Shown here piece by piece: positions 54,173 through 61,747 of a DNA stretch of 64,000 nucleotides (position 1 is its first letter; each line of letters starts with the position of its first letter). The notes beneath the pieces were generated by a model. The model was not told the DNA's origin, searched no databases, and worked only from the letters and a program-made list of their open reading frames with translations. The translations under genes were made by a program, and so were the position numbers. The stretch lies in NCBI GenBank assembly GCA_017548125.1, contig JAFYNK010000007.1, positions 62,001 through 126,000 on the forward strand. Reading direction: 5' to 3'. The DNA comes from Bacteroidales bacterium. Its GTDB lineage: Bacteria; Bacteroidota; Bacteroidia; Bacteroidales; F082.

Positions 54173-55558
54173 ATGGAAAATCAAGAAAAAAACTTACAGA
54201 ACAAATTCATCGAATACGCTAATACTTCGATGGAAATGATTTCTGCCAACGACACTCCAAGAGTGAAACAGCTGCGTCAGGAAGCTCTTAAGAGATTCAT
54301 CGACAGCGGTTTCCCTACAAAAAAAATGGAGAAATGGCGTAACTCAAGAATGACAGAATGTGTCGATGAAGATTTTAACATCGACAAAATAGAAAATAAA
54401 AAACATGATTTCTGCTGCGTGATACGTGAGTTAGACACAGAAGTCATTTCTATGACAAATGGTAAATTCTCTGAAGATGAGAGCCTTAGAGTTCTTGAAA
54501 ATGGCATCGTCATCGGCAGCACACGCAGAGCCATGCAAGATTATCCTGAATTATTCGAGAAATATTTCGGAACTTGCAACATCAACAATAACAATGGTTT
54601 TTACGACATAAACACTGCACTTTGGCAAGACGGATTCTTCATTTACGCACCCAAAAACACTGTCGGAGAAAAACCAATACAAATAATTAAAATCATCGAT
54701 GAAGAAAACAATCCGTTCATTCAGACACGCAACCTCATCATCGTTGAAACAAATGCACAATTACAAATCATTGATTGTGACGATTCTATAAAAGAACAAT
54801 CAAGTTTTGTCAATTCATACACTGAAATTTTTATCGGAAAAAACGCTCAACTTGAGAACTACAAGCTTCAAAACTTGAACGACAATTCTTCGTTGTTAAA
54901 TACAAATACTGCTAAGCAATTAGCTAACAGCAGATTACAGACTCATACCATCAGCTTCAACGGAGGCAAGATTCGCAATAACATACACGTTGACATTGAT
55001 GGCGAGGGTTCAGAATGTAATCTTTACGGATTATATCTCGTTGATAAAACACAACACGTTGATAATCAAATAAAAGTAAATCACAACGTCGCTAATTGTA
55101 ACAGCAACGAAAAATTCAAGGGTATTCTCGACAACGAAGCGACAGCTGTTTTCAACGGTCATGTTTATGTTGCACCTAATGCACAGAAAACCAACGCATA
55201 TCAAAACAACAGCAATATCATATTAACAGATAAAGCAAAAATAAACACATTGCCATTCCTTGAAATTTATGCTGATGACGTTAAATGTTCTCACGGCTCT
55301 TCGATAGGACAGTTAGATCAAGAAGCGATGTTTTATATGCAACAAAGAGGCATCAGCAAAGAAAACGCACGTATGCTTTTGATGTACGCTTTCGCTGCTG
55401 AAATAAGCAACAATATTGGTATTGAAGCACTTAGAGAACGTATCGATGATATGATAAAACGTCGTTTGAAAGGTGAGTTGTCGTCATGTGAAAACTGTGT
55501 ATTTCAATGCAATACACCTAAAGAATATGATTTCAAGATTGATTTAAGCAAGATATGA
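54173..55558 (+). CDS. sufD: Fe-S cluster assembly protein SufD
   Basis: A 461-residue SufB paralogue that completes the SufBC2D complex. Seen: SGFPTKKMEKWRNSRMTE at the N-terminus (the PTxKxExWRxT region of SufD), KNAQLENYKLQNL, and the beta-helix end with FKGILDNEATAVFNGHVYVAPNAQKTNAYQNN, LEIYADDVKCSHGSSIGQLDQEAMFYMQQRG. The histidine in CSHGSS matches the one needed for cluster formation in E. coli. Its stop overlaps the sufS start (ATGA), so they are translationally coupled. Confidence 0.96.
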   Translation: MENQEKNLQNKFIEYANTSMEMISANDTPRVKQLRQEALKRFIDSGFPTKKMEKWRNSRMTECVDEDFNIDKIENKKHDFCCVIRELDTEVISMTNGKFSEDESLRVLENGIVIGSTRRAMQDYPELFEKYFGTCNINNNNGFYDINTALWQDGFFIYAPKNTVGEKPIQIIKIIDEENNPFIQTRNLIIVETNAQLQIIDCDDSIKEQSSFVNSYTEIFIGKNAQLENYKLQNLNDNSSLLNTNTAKQLANSRLQTHTISFNGGKIRNNIHVDIDGEGSECNLYGLYLVDKTQHVDNQIKVNHNVANCNSNEKFKGILDNEATAVFNGHVYVAPNAQKTNAYQNNSNIILTDKAKINTLPFLEIYADDVKCSHGSSIGQLDQEAMFYMQQRGISKENARMLLMYAFAAEISNNIGIEALRERIDDMIKRRLKGELSSCENCVFQCNTPKEYDFKIDLSKI

Positions 55559-56781
55559 TAAATAATTTTGACATAAACGAGATACGCCGACAATTTCCGA
55601 TTTTAGACAGAACAGTCTATGGAAAGCCATTGGTTTATTTCGACAACGCTGCCACGACACAGAAGCCTCTTTGCGTAATTGAAAGAGAACGAGACTATTA
55701 TCTCAACGAAAACTGCAATATACACCGCGGTGTTCATTATCTGAGTCAGGAAGCCACAGAGGCATACGAAAACGCTCGTAAGACCATTGCATCATTCTTA
55801 AACGCAAAAGACTCTAACGAGATTATCTTTACAAGAGGAACGACAGAGTCGTTGAATCTTCTCGCTACAAGTCTCGGTAAATTGCTTGTCAATGAGGGTG
55901 ATAAGGTTTTAGTATCAGCGATGGAACACCATTCAAACATGGTTCCTTGGCAACAGATGTTACAAGAAAAACATGGCGAGCTTTTAGTCATTCCAATGGA
56001 TAAAAACGGCGTTTTAGATTTAAACGCATACGAAGAATTATTGAATCAATCGCCTAAGATTGTAAGTATCGCACACATTTCCAATACATTAGCGACCATC
56101 AATCCTATCAAGGAGATGATTGCTATGGCACATAAACACGATATTCCTGTCATTATCGACGGAGCTCAATCTATCGCTCATCATATCATTGACGTTCAAG
56201 AACTTGACTGCGATTTCTTTGTGTTTTCAGGACATAAGATGTATGCTCCTATGGGAATAGGCGGACTTTATGGCAAGATGGAATGGCTAGAGAAGATGCC
56301 GCCATATCAATATGGAGGCGAGATGGTTGATAAGGTTAGTTTCGAGAAGACGACATTCAACAAGGTTCCTTTTAAATTTGAAGCAGGCACGCCTAATGTA
56401 GGGGCAGCGCTTGGACTTGAAGCAGCTGTGAAATTTATACAAAGTCTTGATAGAGAAGCTGTTGAAAAATACGAAGAACATCTCTTAAATTATGCTACCG
56501 AAAAACTTTCCAAGATTGAAGGCATAAGGTTTATCGGACAAGCGTCTAAGAGAAGTGGTTTGATTTCCTTTGTTATAGACGGAATACACCCTTACGACTT
56601 AGGAACTATCATTGATAAAATGGGCGTCGCTGTGAGAACAGGACATCATTGCGCAGAACCGGTGATGACTTTCTTCGATATTCCAGGAACAGTAAGAGCA
56701 TCATTTGCAATATATAACACGACAGAAGAAATAGATATTTTCATTAAGGCTGTAGAAAAAGCAGCTAATATGTTAAGATAA
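55555..56781 (+). CDS. sufS: Cysteine desulfurase SufS
   Basis: A 408-residue PLP enzyme that takes sulfur from cysteine and hands it to SufE as a persulfide. The PLP lysine is Lys228 in VFSGHKMYAPMGIGG, and the sulfur-accepting cysteine is Cys366 in VRTGHHCAEPVM. The N-terminal YFDNAATTQKP and HRGVHYLSQEAT are typical of group II desulfurases. It overlaps sufD by 4 bases and is followed 17 bases later by sufE. Confidence 0.97.
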   Translation: MINNFDINEIRRQFPILDRTVYGKPLVYFDNAATTQKPLCVIERERDYYLNENCNIHRGVHYLSQEATEAYENARKTIASFLNAKDSNEIIFTRGTTESLNLLATSLGKLLVNEGDKVLVSAMEHHSNMVPWQQMLQEKHGELLVIPMDKNGVLDLNAYEELLNQSPKIVSIAHISNTLATINPIKEMIAMAHKHDIPVIIDGAQSIAHHIIDVQELDCDFFVFSGHKMYAPMGIGGLYGKMEWLEKMPPYQYGGEMVDKVSFEKTTFNKVPFKFEAGTPNVGAALGLEAAVKFIQSLDREAVEKYEEHLLNYATEKLSKIEGIRFIGQASKRSGLISFVIDGIHPYDLGTIIDKMGVAVRTGHHCAEPVMTFFDIPGTVRASFAIYNTTEEIDIFIKAVEKAANMLR

Positions 56782-56798
56782 ATTAAATCCAGAATAAA

Positions 56799-57221
56799 AT
56801 GACTATTAAAGAGATACAAGATTCTATAGTAGAAGAATTTTCAATGTTCGATGATTGGATGGACAGATATTCCATGTTGATAGAAATGGGTAAGGATTGT
56901 CCTATGATTGATGCACAATATCGTAACGACAATTATCTCATCAACGGATGCCAGTCAAGAGTTTGGTTACATGCTAAGATGGAAGACGGCAAGGTGTATT
57001 TCAGTGCAGACAGCGATGCTGTTATCACAAAAGGTATCATTAACTTGTTAATCAAGGTTTTGTCAGGACAGAAACCAAAAGACATTATTGAAGCAGATAT
57101 GAGTTTCTTGGATGAGATTGGATTGAAAGAACATTTATCTCCAACACGTTCCAACGGATTGTTGAGCATGGTGAAACAGATGATGTTATACGCGGAAGTA
57201 TTTAATTCTCAAGAGAAATAA
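56799..57221 (+). CDS. sufE: Sulfur acceptor SufE
   Basis: A 140-residue partner of SufS. The persulfide-carrying cysteine is Cys51 in LINGCQSRVWL. Other family marks are the N-terminal FDDWMDRYSMLIEMGKDCP and the SGQKPKDIIEADMSFLDEIGLKEHLSPTRSNGL tail. The presence of SufE rather than SufU fits the SufS type seen here. Confidence 0.96.
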   Translation: MTIKEIQDSIVEEFSMFDDWMDRYSMLIEMGKDCPMIDAQYRNDNYLINGCQSRVWLHAKMEDGKVYFSADSDAVITKGIINLLIKVLSGQKPKDIIEADMSFLDEIGLKEHLSPTRSNGLLSMVKQMMLYAEVFNSQEK

Positions 57222-57286
57222 GACACAAAGACTCAGAGGCACAAAGAACTTTGAGTCTTTGCGACTTTGAGTCTCTAAGACTTTAA
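57222..57286. repeat. ACAAAGACTC/GAGTCTTTG facing arrays
   Basis: CACAAAGACTCAGAGGCACAAAG faces CTTTGAGTCTTTGCGACTTTGAGTCT across only two bases. This gives an imperfect hairpin of related 8-9 nt words between the sufE stop and the ATG at 57290. Confidence 0.75.
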
Positions 57287-57289
57287 ATT

Positions 57290-57667
57290 ATGTGGGACAT
57301 TTTTAAGAAAAAGATTATGACAACAGAAGAAAAAGAATTATTAAAAGAAAGAATCATAGCCGTTTTGGGTACTATTTACGATCCTGAGATTCCTGTTGAC
57401 ATATATAAACTAGGATTGATATACGAAATAAACATTGATGATGAAGGCAATGTAAGTATCTTGATGACAGTGACAGCGCCTAACTGTCCTATAGCCGATC
57501 AGCTTCCTATGCAAGTGAAGGAAAAGATTAGCACTATGATGGGAGTCAAGAAATGCAAGGTGGAATTGACATTTGAACCAGCATGGACACCAGCTATGAT
57601 GAGTGAGGAAGCCCGTGCAGAATTAGGCTTCGATGACGAATTTATCATGGGAGATATGATGTATTGA
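57290..57667 (+). CDS. SufT-like (DUF59) Fe-S maturation protein
   Basis: A 125-residue DUF59/MIP18-family protein. The core is IIAVLGTIYDPEIPVDIYKLGLIYEI, then the metal-related VTAPNCPIADQLPMQVKEKI and VELTFEPAWTPAMMSEEARAELGF, matching SufT and PaaD. SufT helps deliver clusters to target proteins, notably in cells with high Fe-S demand. It ends the suf operon but is separated from sufE by a repeat hairpin. A second ATG at 57317 (MTTEEKELL) could be the true start; the repeat at 57222-57286 would then be farther into the leader. Confidence 0.9.
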   Translation: MWDIFKKKIMTTEEKELLKERIIAVLGTIYDPEIPVDIYKLGLIYEINIDDEGNVSILMTVTAPNCPIADQLPMQVKEKISTMMGVKKCKVELTFEPAWTPAMMSEEARAELGFDDEFIMGDMMY

Positions 57668-57690
57668 TTCAAAAATTGACACGAATAATA

Positions 57691-57727
57691 AAACAAAAAT
57701 CCCGATTTATGTCGGGATTTTTTGTTT
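57691..57727. terminator. Terminator of the suf operon
   Basis: Stem around ATCCCGA/TCGGGAT with flanking A5 and T6 tracts (57691-57705 with 57712-57727), bidirectional, between the convergent sufT-like and kinase-like genes. Confidence 0.88.
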
Positions 57728-57729
57728 TA

Positions 57730-57761
57730 TTCTAAAGTTCTAAATTTCTAGAATTTTAAAT
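57730..57761. repeat. TTCTAAAG octamer array next to the kinase stop
   Basis: Four units TTCTAAAG, TTCTAAAT, TTCTAGAA and TTTTAAAT, exact eight-base period, ending three bases before the stop codon of the choline-kinase-like gene. Confidence 0.75.
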
Positions 57762-57764
57762 TTC

Positions 57765-58634
57765 TTATAAAGTGTCGTATGCTTCAATCAAGTCTTTAGC
57801 AAAGCCGTAGAACATTTGAGCTACTGCTGTGAAGTCCATATTGAGATCTTTGCTCAAACCGATCATTTCTTTGAACATAGCGACGTTGTACCATTGTAAG
57901 CATTGGAATGCTCTGTGGAAATGGAGACGTTTCAATTCTTCGCTTGTTGGTTTATGTCCGAGATATGCTTCCAATAAGCTTAATGCTTTATCAAAGCCAG
58001 CGTTACCGTAGCAAGCGATGTCATAATAAGGGTCATTCATGCCAGCGAATTCCCAGTCGAGGATATAAAGTTTCTCGCCGTCGATAACCAAGTTTGTTGG
58101 TTGATAGTCGCAATGACAAGGAACGTGTTTGATGTCTTTATATGTATCGCGCATTGCATTCAAGCGGTTGCGTAAGTCGATATATTCTTGTGGATGAGTA
58201 AATCCTAAATCGATGCAATATTTCTCATAATTATCGAGACGAGCGAATGCGTCATATTCATTGAATTGTAAATCGCTTTCGTGCAATTTCTTCAAAGCTG
58301 CAGCTGACATTTCGTTATAAGAAATGATGTCGGTATTTGACATTATTGTACCTTCTACATAGAGTGCAAGTTTCTCACCTGTTCTCAATTCAACGTATTC
58401 GGTAACATTGTTGACACCGAGTTTATCTACTTTTTGAATATTGTCCCATTCTTCATTTCTGTCAACAAAACGTTCTGCGAATTTACCAGGAACACGATAT
58501 GTATATTTATTTCCTTGACATTCTACAACATAAGTATAATTACTCATACCACCTTCAAGACGTTTAAGTATTTTAGCATCGGTAGCATTCATGAGTAGAT
58601 TAACTCTTTTAACAATATAAGCTTCTATTTCCAT
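57765..58634 (-). CDS. Choline/ethanolamine kinase-like phosphotransferase
   Basis: A 289-residue APH-fold kinase. It has RLEGGMSNYTYVVECQGNKYTYRVPG near the N-terminus, the Brenner motif HCDYQPTNLVI and the metal-binding LDWEFAGMNDPYYDIA, which together resemble LicA and choline kinases more than aminoglycoside kinases. LicA-type enzymes phosphorylate choline or ethanolamine for lipid or surface glycan decoration. No licB or licC neighbour is seen, so the substrate is open. It has its own promoter and stands alone between the suf operon and tRNA-Ala. Confidence 0.8.
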   Translation of the reverse strand: MEIEAYIVKRVNLLMNATDAKILKRLEGGMSNYTYVVECQGNKYTYRVPGKFAERFVDRNEEWDNIQKVDKLGVNNVTEYVELRTGEKLALYVEGTIMSNTDIISYNEMSAAALKKLHESDLQFNEYDAFARLDNYEKYCIDLGFTHPQEYIDLRNRLNAMRDTYKDIKHVPCHCDYQPTNLVIDGEKLYILDWEFAGMNDPYYDIACYGNAGFDKALSLLEAYLGHKPTSEELKRLHFHRAFQCLQWYNVAMFKEMIGLSKDLNMDFTAVAQMFYGFAKDLIEAYDTL

Positions 58635-58665
58635 TGTTTGTTTTTTTAGTGTTATTTTAGTATGA

Positions 58666-58673
58666 CAAAAGTA
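58666..58673 (-). promoter_or_regulatory. Putative -7 box for the kinase-like gene
   Basis: TACTTTTG on the minus strand, 32 nt before the ATG, divergent from the tRNA-Ala promoter. Confidence 0.5.
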
Positions 58674-58718
58674 AAAAAATCTTCAAAATAAATATACAAT
58701 TTTACCATATTTTTTTTG

Positions 58719-58726
58719 TAGTTTTG
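58719..58726 (+). promoter_or_regulatory. Putative -7 box for tRNA-Ala
   Basis: TAGTTTTG, 14 nt before the tRNA 5' end. Confidence 0.55.
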
Positions 58727-58739
58727 CAAAAATAACAAT

Positions 58740-58812
58740 GGGGGTTTAGCTCATCAGGTAGAGCGTCAGGTTCGCAATCTGAAGGCGGCCGGTTCGAGTC
58801 CGGTATCCTCCA
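58740..58812 (+). tRNA. tRNA-Ala (CGC)
   Basis: A 73-nt cloverleaf with anticodon loop TTCGCAA, anticodon CGC, for GCG codons. The acceptor stem has the G3-T70 pair that is the alanine identity signal, one T6-T67 mismatch, and discriminator A. D stem GCTC/GAGC and T arm TTCGAGT are standard. CCA is not encoded. Ala(CGC) is less common than TGC or GGC in this phylum. Confidence 0.85.
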
Positions 58813-58873
58813 CTATTTTAAAAAAATATCCACAAGTCAAAGAACTATATCTCGGCACATCGAGAGATACTCG

Positions 58874-59797
58874 TCATTCCCATTTCAACGGTTTCGCATC
58901 ATCAATATTATTTGCGGCACTACCTACATATAATTGATTACTGATGATACCGTCGGGAAATTCAACACGGCCTTTGGAACATTCATAATAAACTGCATCA
59001 TCAGTAGGCAGCATCATTATATAAGAATCTTCACCATTGTTATTGCTTACATTAATCTTTGCATTAGGTACAACTTCTATTATCTCGTCAAATACCCAAG
59101 TTTCACAATTCCACAATAAAGTAAAGCTCTGTAATTCGGCGGCAGTTCCTTGTAAAACGGTTTCCCCTGTCAAGTCTAGTTTAGCTATGGATGTAATATT
59201 TTCAAACGTATTACCATTAGCTAGAAAATACTGTTCTCCTGTAGTATTATCTTTAAGACGTCTAAATTTAACACTCATTTTACATATATGATAATTCCCC
59301 AATTTTTCAATTTCTCCTGTTTGACTTGAAAATTTCACTTTTTTGCCAATAAGGTTATCCTTGGCATGTATATCATATATACTTGTCACATTTGAATTTT
59401 TTGCACTATTTCCATTATTACCAAAATAATACAAATAACAATTTTTATTAGGCAAGTCGCATGCTTTCAACATATCACAAGTAAAAATCAATTTGTCGGC
59501 AACGCTATCGACTTTTGCTTTCATTTCAAACATGTTACCTATAACTTTTTGAACAGATGAACTGACATACATTGACCAGTTTGGCACCGCTAAATATATA
59601 TATTCATATCCATTATCATTGCCCCAGCAAATATTTCCATCGGGTAATAAAGATTCAAAATAAGTCTTACTATCATGATTTAGTGGCACTTCAAATACAA
59701 CCTTTATCGTTTCTTGTTCGTCATCATTCATATCGTCTTTTTTACATTGAACAAAGAACAACGGTATCATCATCAATAGAAAAAACAACTTCTTCAT
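58874..59797 (-). CDS. Hypothetical lipoprotein
   Basis: A 307-residue lipoprotein with signal MKKLFFLLMMIPLFFVQC (Cys18) and an acidic spacer KKDDMNDDEQE. The mature part is beta-rich with many Asn and Gly, containing CDLPNKNCYLYYFGNNGNSAK and FRRLKDNTTGEQYFLANG. This suggests the beta-sandwich architecture of fimbrillin-like surface proteins, though no specific family could be recognised. It follows a small exported membrane protein by 2 bases, so both are on one transcript, with the small protein first. Function unknown. Confidence 0.7.
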   Translation of the reverse strand: MKKLFFLLMMIPLFFVQCKKDDMNDDEQETIKVVFEVPLNHDSKTYFESLLPDGNICWGNDNGYEYIYLAVPNWSMYVSSSVQKVIGNMFEMKAKVDSVADKLIFTCDMLKACDLPNKNCYLYYFGNNGNSAKNSNVTSIYDIHAKDNLIGKKVKFSSQTGEIEKLGNYHICKMSVKFRRLKDNTTGEQYFLANGNTFENITSIAKLDLTGETVLQGTAAELQSFTLLWNCETWVFDEIIEVVPNAKINVSNNNGEDSYIMMLPTDDAVYYECSKGRVEFPDGIISNQLYVGSAANNIDDAKPLKWE

Positions 59798-59799
59798 GT

Positions 59800-60066
59800 T
59801 TAAGCCTCCTTTAATTTAAATATTATTCTATACACGATATATACAACAGCAAAGAATACCAAAACCAATACGCCATTATCTATTGGAACTTCCTGCTCAT
59901 AAACACCCATAGATTCGAAACTAAATTCATCCATTCTTATAGGTATGTATGATGACGCCCTGGGGTTATTATCAAATGATGAAAAGAATGCGTCTGTCTT
60001 TCGTTGTGCCATAGTTGTCAATGACAAAACAAGGCACAATACTAACGTTGTGATTTTTGTTTTCAT
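59800..60066 (-). CDS. Small exported protein with PID-like C-terminal anchor
   Basis: An 88-residue protein: signal peptide MKTKITTLVLCLVLSLTTMAQ, a 38-residue middle rich in Phe, Ser and Asp, then EVPIDNGVLVLVFFAVVYIVYRII, and a short basic tail (FKLKEA). The order Pro-Ile-Asp, hydrophobic helix and basic end is that of C-terminal sorting signals of the PID-CTERM type known in Bacteroidota. No exosortase-like gene is in the window. It is co-transcribed with the lipoprotein that follows. The sorting interpretation is moderately supported; the biological role is unknown. Confidence 0.65.
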   Translation of the reverse strand: MKTKITTLVLCLVLSLTTMAQRKTDAFFSSFDNNPRASSYIPIRMDEFSFESMGVYEQEVPIDNGVLVLVFFAVVYIVYRIIFKLKEA

Positions 60067-60102
60067 AAATTTTATTTTTGGTTAATCTTTAATTTTACAT
60101 CG

Positions 60103-60110
60103 CAAAAATA
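60103..60110 (-). promoter_or_regulatory. Putative -7 box for the PID-type protein operon
   Basis: TATTTTTG on the minus strand, 37 nt before the ATG at 60066. Confidence 0.5.
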
Positions 60111-60199
60111 TAACGATTTTTTTGAATAAAAAAGTTAAAAATTGTTAATTTTCAATAAGTTATCGGTTTGTTTTTTAAGTTAACGGTTTTATTATCATC

Positions 60200-60240
60200 A
60201 AAAAAAATCGATGACAATTTCAAATCATTGCCATCGATTT
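60200..60240 (-). terminator. Terminator of the porin-transporter-ferredoxin operon
   Basis: Stem 60205-60213 with 60232-60240 (AAATCGATG/CATCGATTT) plus four inner pairs, followed on the minus strand by a T tract; 30 bases after the ferredoxin stop. Confidence 0.8.
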
Positions 60241-60269
60241 CATTATTATCTATTATAAAGACTATTTAA

Positions 60270-60563
60270 TCACAAGAATTTTTTATAGTCTTCATAGTTA
60301 TTTTTCAATATGTTAGGCGTATCCAGCCTAAACGGGCATCTGCTTTTGCATAAGTTACAATGCAAGCAGTTTTCAATTCTTTTCATTTTAGCTTTCCATT
60401 CTTCTGACAGATATTCGTCACGTGATTCGCTGCGTAGGAAAAGGTTCATTCTTGCGCAATCGCTGATTTTGATTCCAGCAGGACAAGGCATACAGCGGCC
60501 GCATCCTCTGCAGAATTTATCATCATCGTGATTTATCTTATTCAAATGTTCATCTGTCATCAT
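60270..60563 (-). CDS. Stand-alone ferredoxin resembling an aldo/keto reductase tail
   Basis: A 97-residue protein with two cysteine clusters, CRGCGRCMPCPAGIKISDCAR and CLHCNLCKSRCPFRL, eight cysteines in the CxxCxxCxxxCP arrangement that binds two 4Fe-4S clusters. The sequence and spacing match the C-terminal ferredoxin domain of Bacteroidota and Clostridia aldo/keto reductases, but the barrel is missing. The gene begins 17 bases after a Gate-domain transporter, so there is no room for the lost part upstream. It may be a remnant or a real small electron carrier; intact cluster motifs favour the latter. Confidence 0.75.
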   Translation of the reverse strand: MMTDEHLNKINHDDDKFCRGCGRCMPCPAGIKISDCARMNLFLRSESRDEYLSEEWKAKMKRIENCLHCNLCKSRCPFRLDTPNILKNNYEDYKKFL

Positions 60564-60580
60564 CGAATGGTCTTAAGCTA

Positions 60581-61729
60581 TCAGGCGATATTGAAAATCA
60601 TTGAGAACAATACGAACAACCAGTGAGCTGCGACACCTGCTACGAGACCGCCAACAGTGTGGGCCAAGATAGCTTTTGATGTGAGGCTGCGGAATCCGAG
60701 TGAGTCGAGCATAGCTGTGTGAGTGCTGAGGTAACCGCTCCAGCACATACCCATTGCTGTGAAGACAGCGATAGCGTTGCCGTTGATGATGCCTTCTTGG
60801 ATGAAGCGAGGGATCAAGCCGAGAGCTGCTCCAACAGCGCCGAGAGCTGTGATAGGGAATGCGACCAACTGTGGACTTTCAAATCCGAATAACCATTTGA
60901 AGACGATGTCGATCTTGCCTGCAAGAGTTGGCAATAAAGCAACGCCTTCGTAAGCGCCGCCAGCATAGCCGCCTTCAGGAGCACCGAAAGTAAGCATCAT
61001 GACAACTGTTGAAATGATGAGAACGCCAGGAATGATAGCGAGACCGATGTCAACGCCTGACTTGCCGCCATCGAGGATGGCATTCAAGAAACGCAAGAAA
61101 ACGCTGCCTTCTGACTTGAATGAGATCTTTTCTTCATTGCCTTCATAGTCGCTGATTTCAGCGTTGAGTTCAGGATTAGATTTCAAGATGAAACGTTGCA
61201 TCAAACGTGTTGAGACGATACTTCCGATAACAGCGCCTAACAAACCTACCAATGCTGCTGGCAAATAACCTTTACCCATCATGAACATAATAACGACGAG
61301 ACCCATGCCGAAAGCAGTGCCGAAGTTTGTCAATGAGATAAGCTGGTATTTCTTGAAATAACGTGCGAAATGAGCGTCTTTGGAGAGACTGATGATAGCA
61401 GGGTTGTCTGACAAGAATGTCATGATACCGCCGAGAGCTGCTACACCTGGGAGGTTGTATAAAGGTTTCATTAAAGGACGAAGCACTACTTCAATCAAGC
61501 GTACTACGCCAAATTCAACTAATAAATTGCCTAAAGCACCCGACACCACGGTGATAGCCATGATGTAGAATACTGTTCCCAATAACAAACTGTAAGCAGT
61601 CTGCATAATGGTGTTCATCATGTTAGGCAATCCCATTTTGGATCCTAAATAACCAAAAAATCCGAAGAAGATTAGTAAGAAGACTACAGCTTCAATACGG
61701 CGTTTTGTTAAAAAATTCATAATTTTCAT
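60581..61729 (-). CDS. Gate (nucleoside-recognition) domain membrane transporter
   Basis: A 382-residue inner-membrane protein with about nine helices. Sequence marks are VVSGALGNLLVEFGVVRLIEVVLRPLMKPLYNLPGVAALGGIMTFLSDNPAII, ILDGGKSGVDIGLAIIPGVLIISTVVMMLTFG, and the end SLTSKAILAHTVGGLVAGVAAHWLFVLF. This is the pattern of Gate-domain proteins and close to the family named after Clostridioides CD0519/CD1768. The substrate is unknown. It sits between an outer-membrane protein and a ferredoxin, so the set may form a transport route across both membranes; that is inference. Confidence 0.82.
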   Translation of the reverse strand: MKIMNFLTKRRIEAVVFLLIFFGFFGYLGSKMGLPNMMNTIMQTAYSLLLGTVFYIMAITVVSGALGNLLVEFGVVRLIEVVLRPLMKPLYNLPGVAALGGIMTFLSDNPAIISLSKDAHFARYFKKYQLISLTNFGTAFGMGLVVIMFMMGKGYLPAALVGLLGAVIGSIVSTRLMQRFILKSNPELNAEISDYEGNEEKISFKSEGSVFLRFLNAILDGGKSGVDIGLAIIPGVLIISTVVMMLTFGAPEGGYAGGAYEGVALLPTLAGKIDIVFKWLFGFESPQLVAFPITALGAVGAALGLIPRFIQEGIINGNAIAVFTAMGMCWSGYLSTHTAMLDSLGFRSLTSKAILAHTVGGLVAGVAAHWLFVLFSMIFNIA

Positions 61730-61747
61730 TTTTTATTGTTATTAGAT

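Noticed and set aside
57765..58634. Aminoglycoside resistance kinase
   Set aside because: The fold is shared, but the HCDYQPTNLVI and LDWEFAGMNDPYYDIA motifs fit choline or ethanolamine kinases better.
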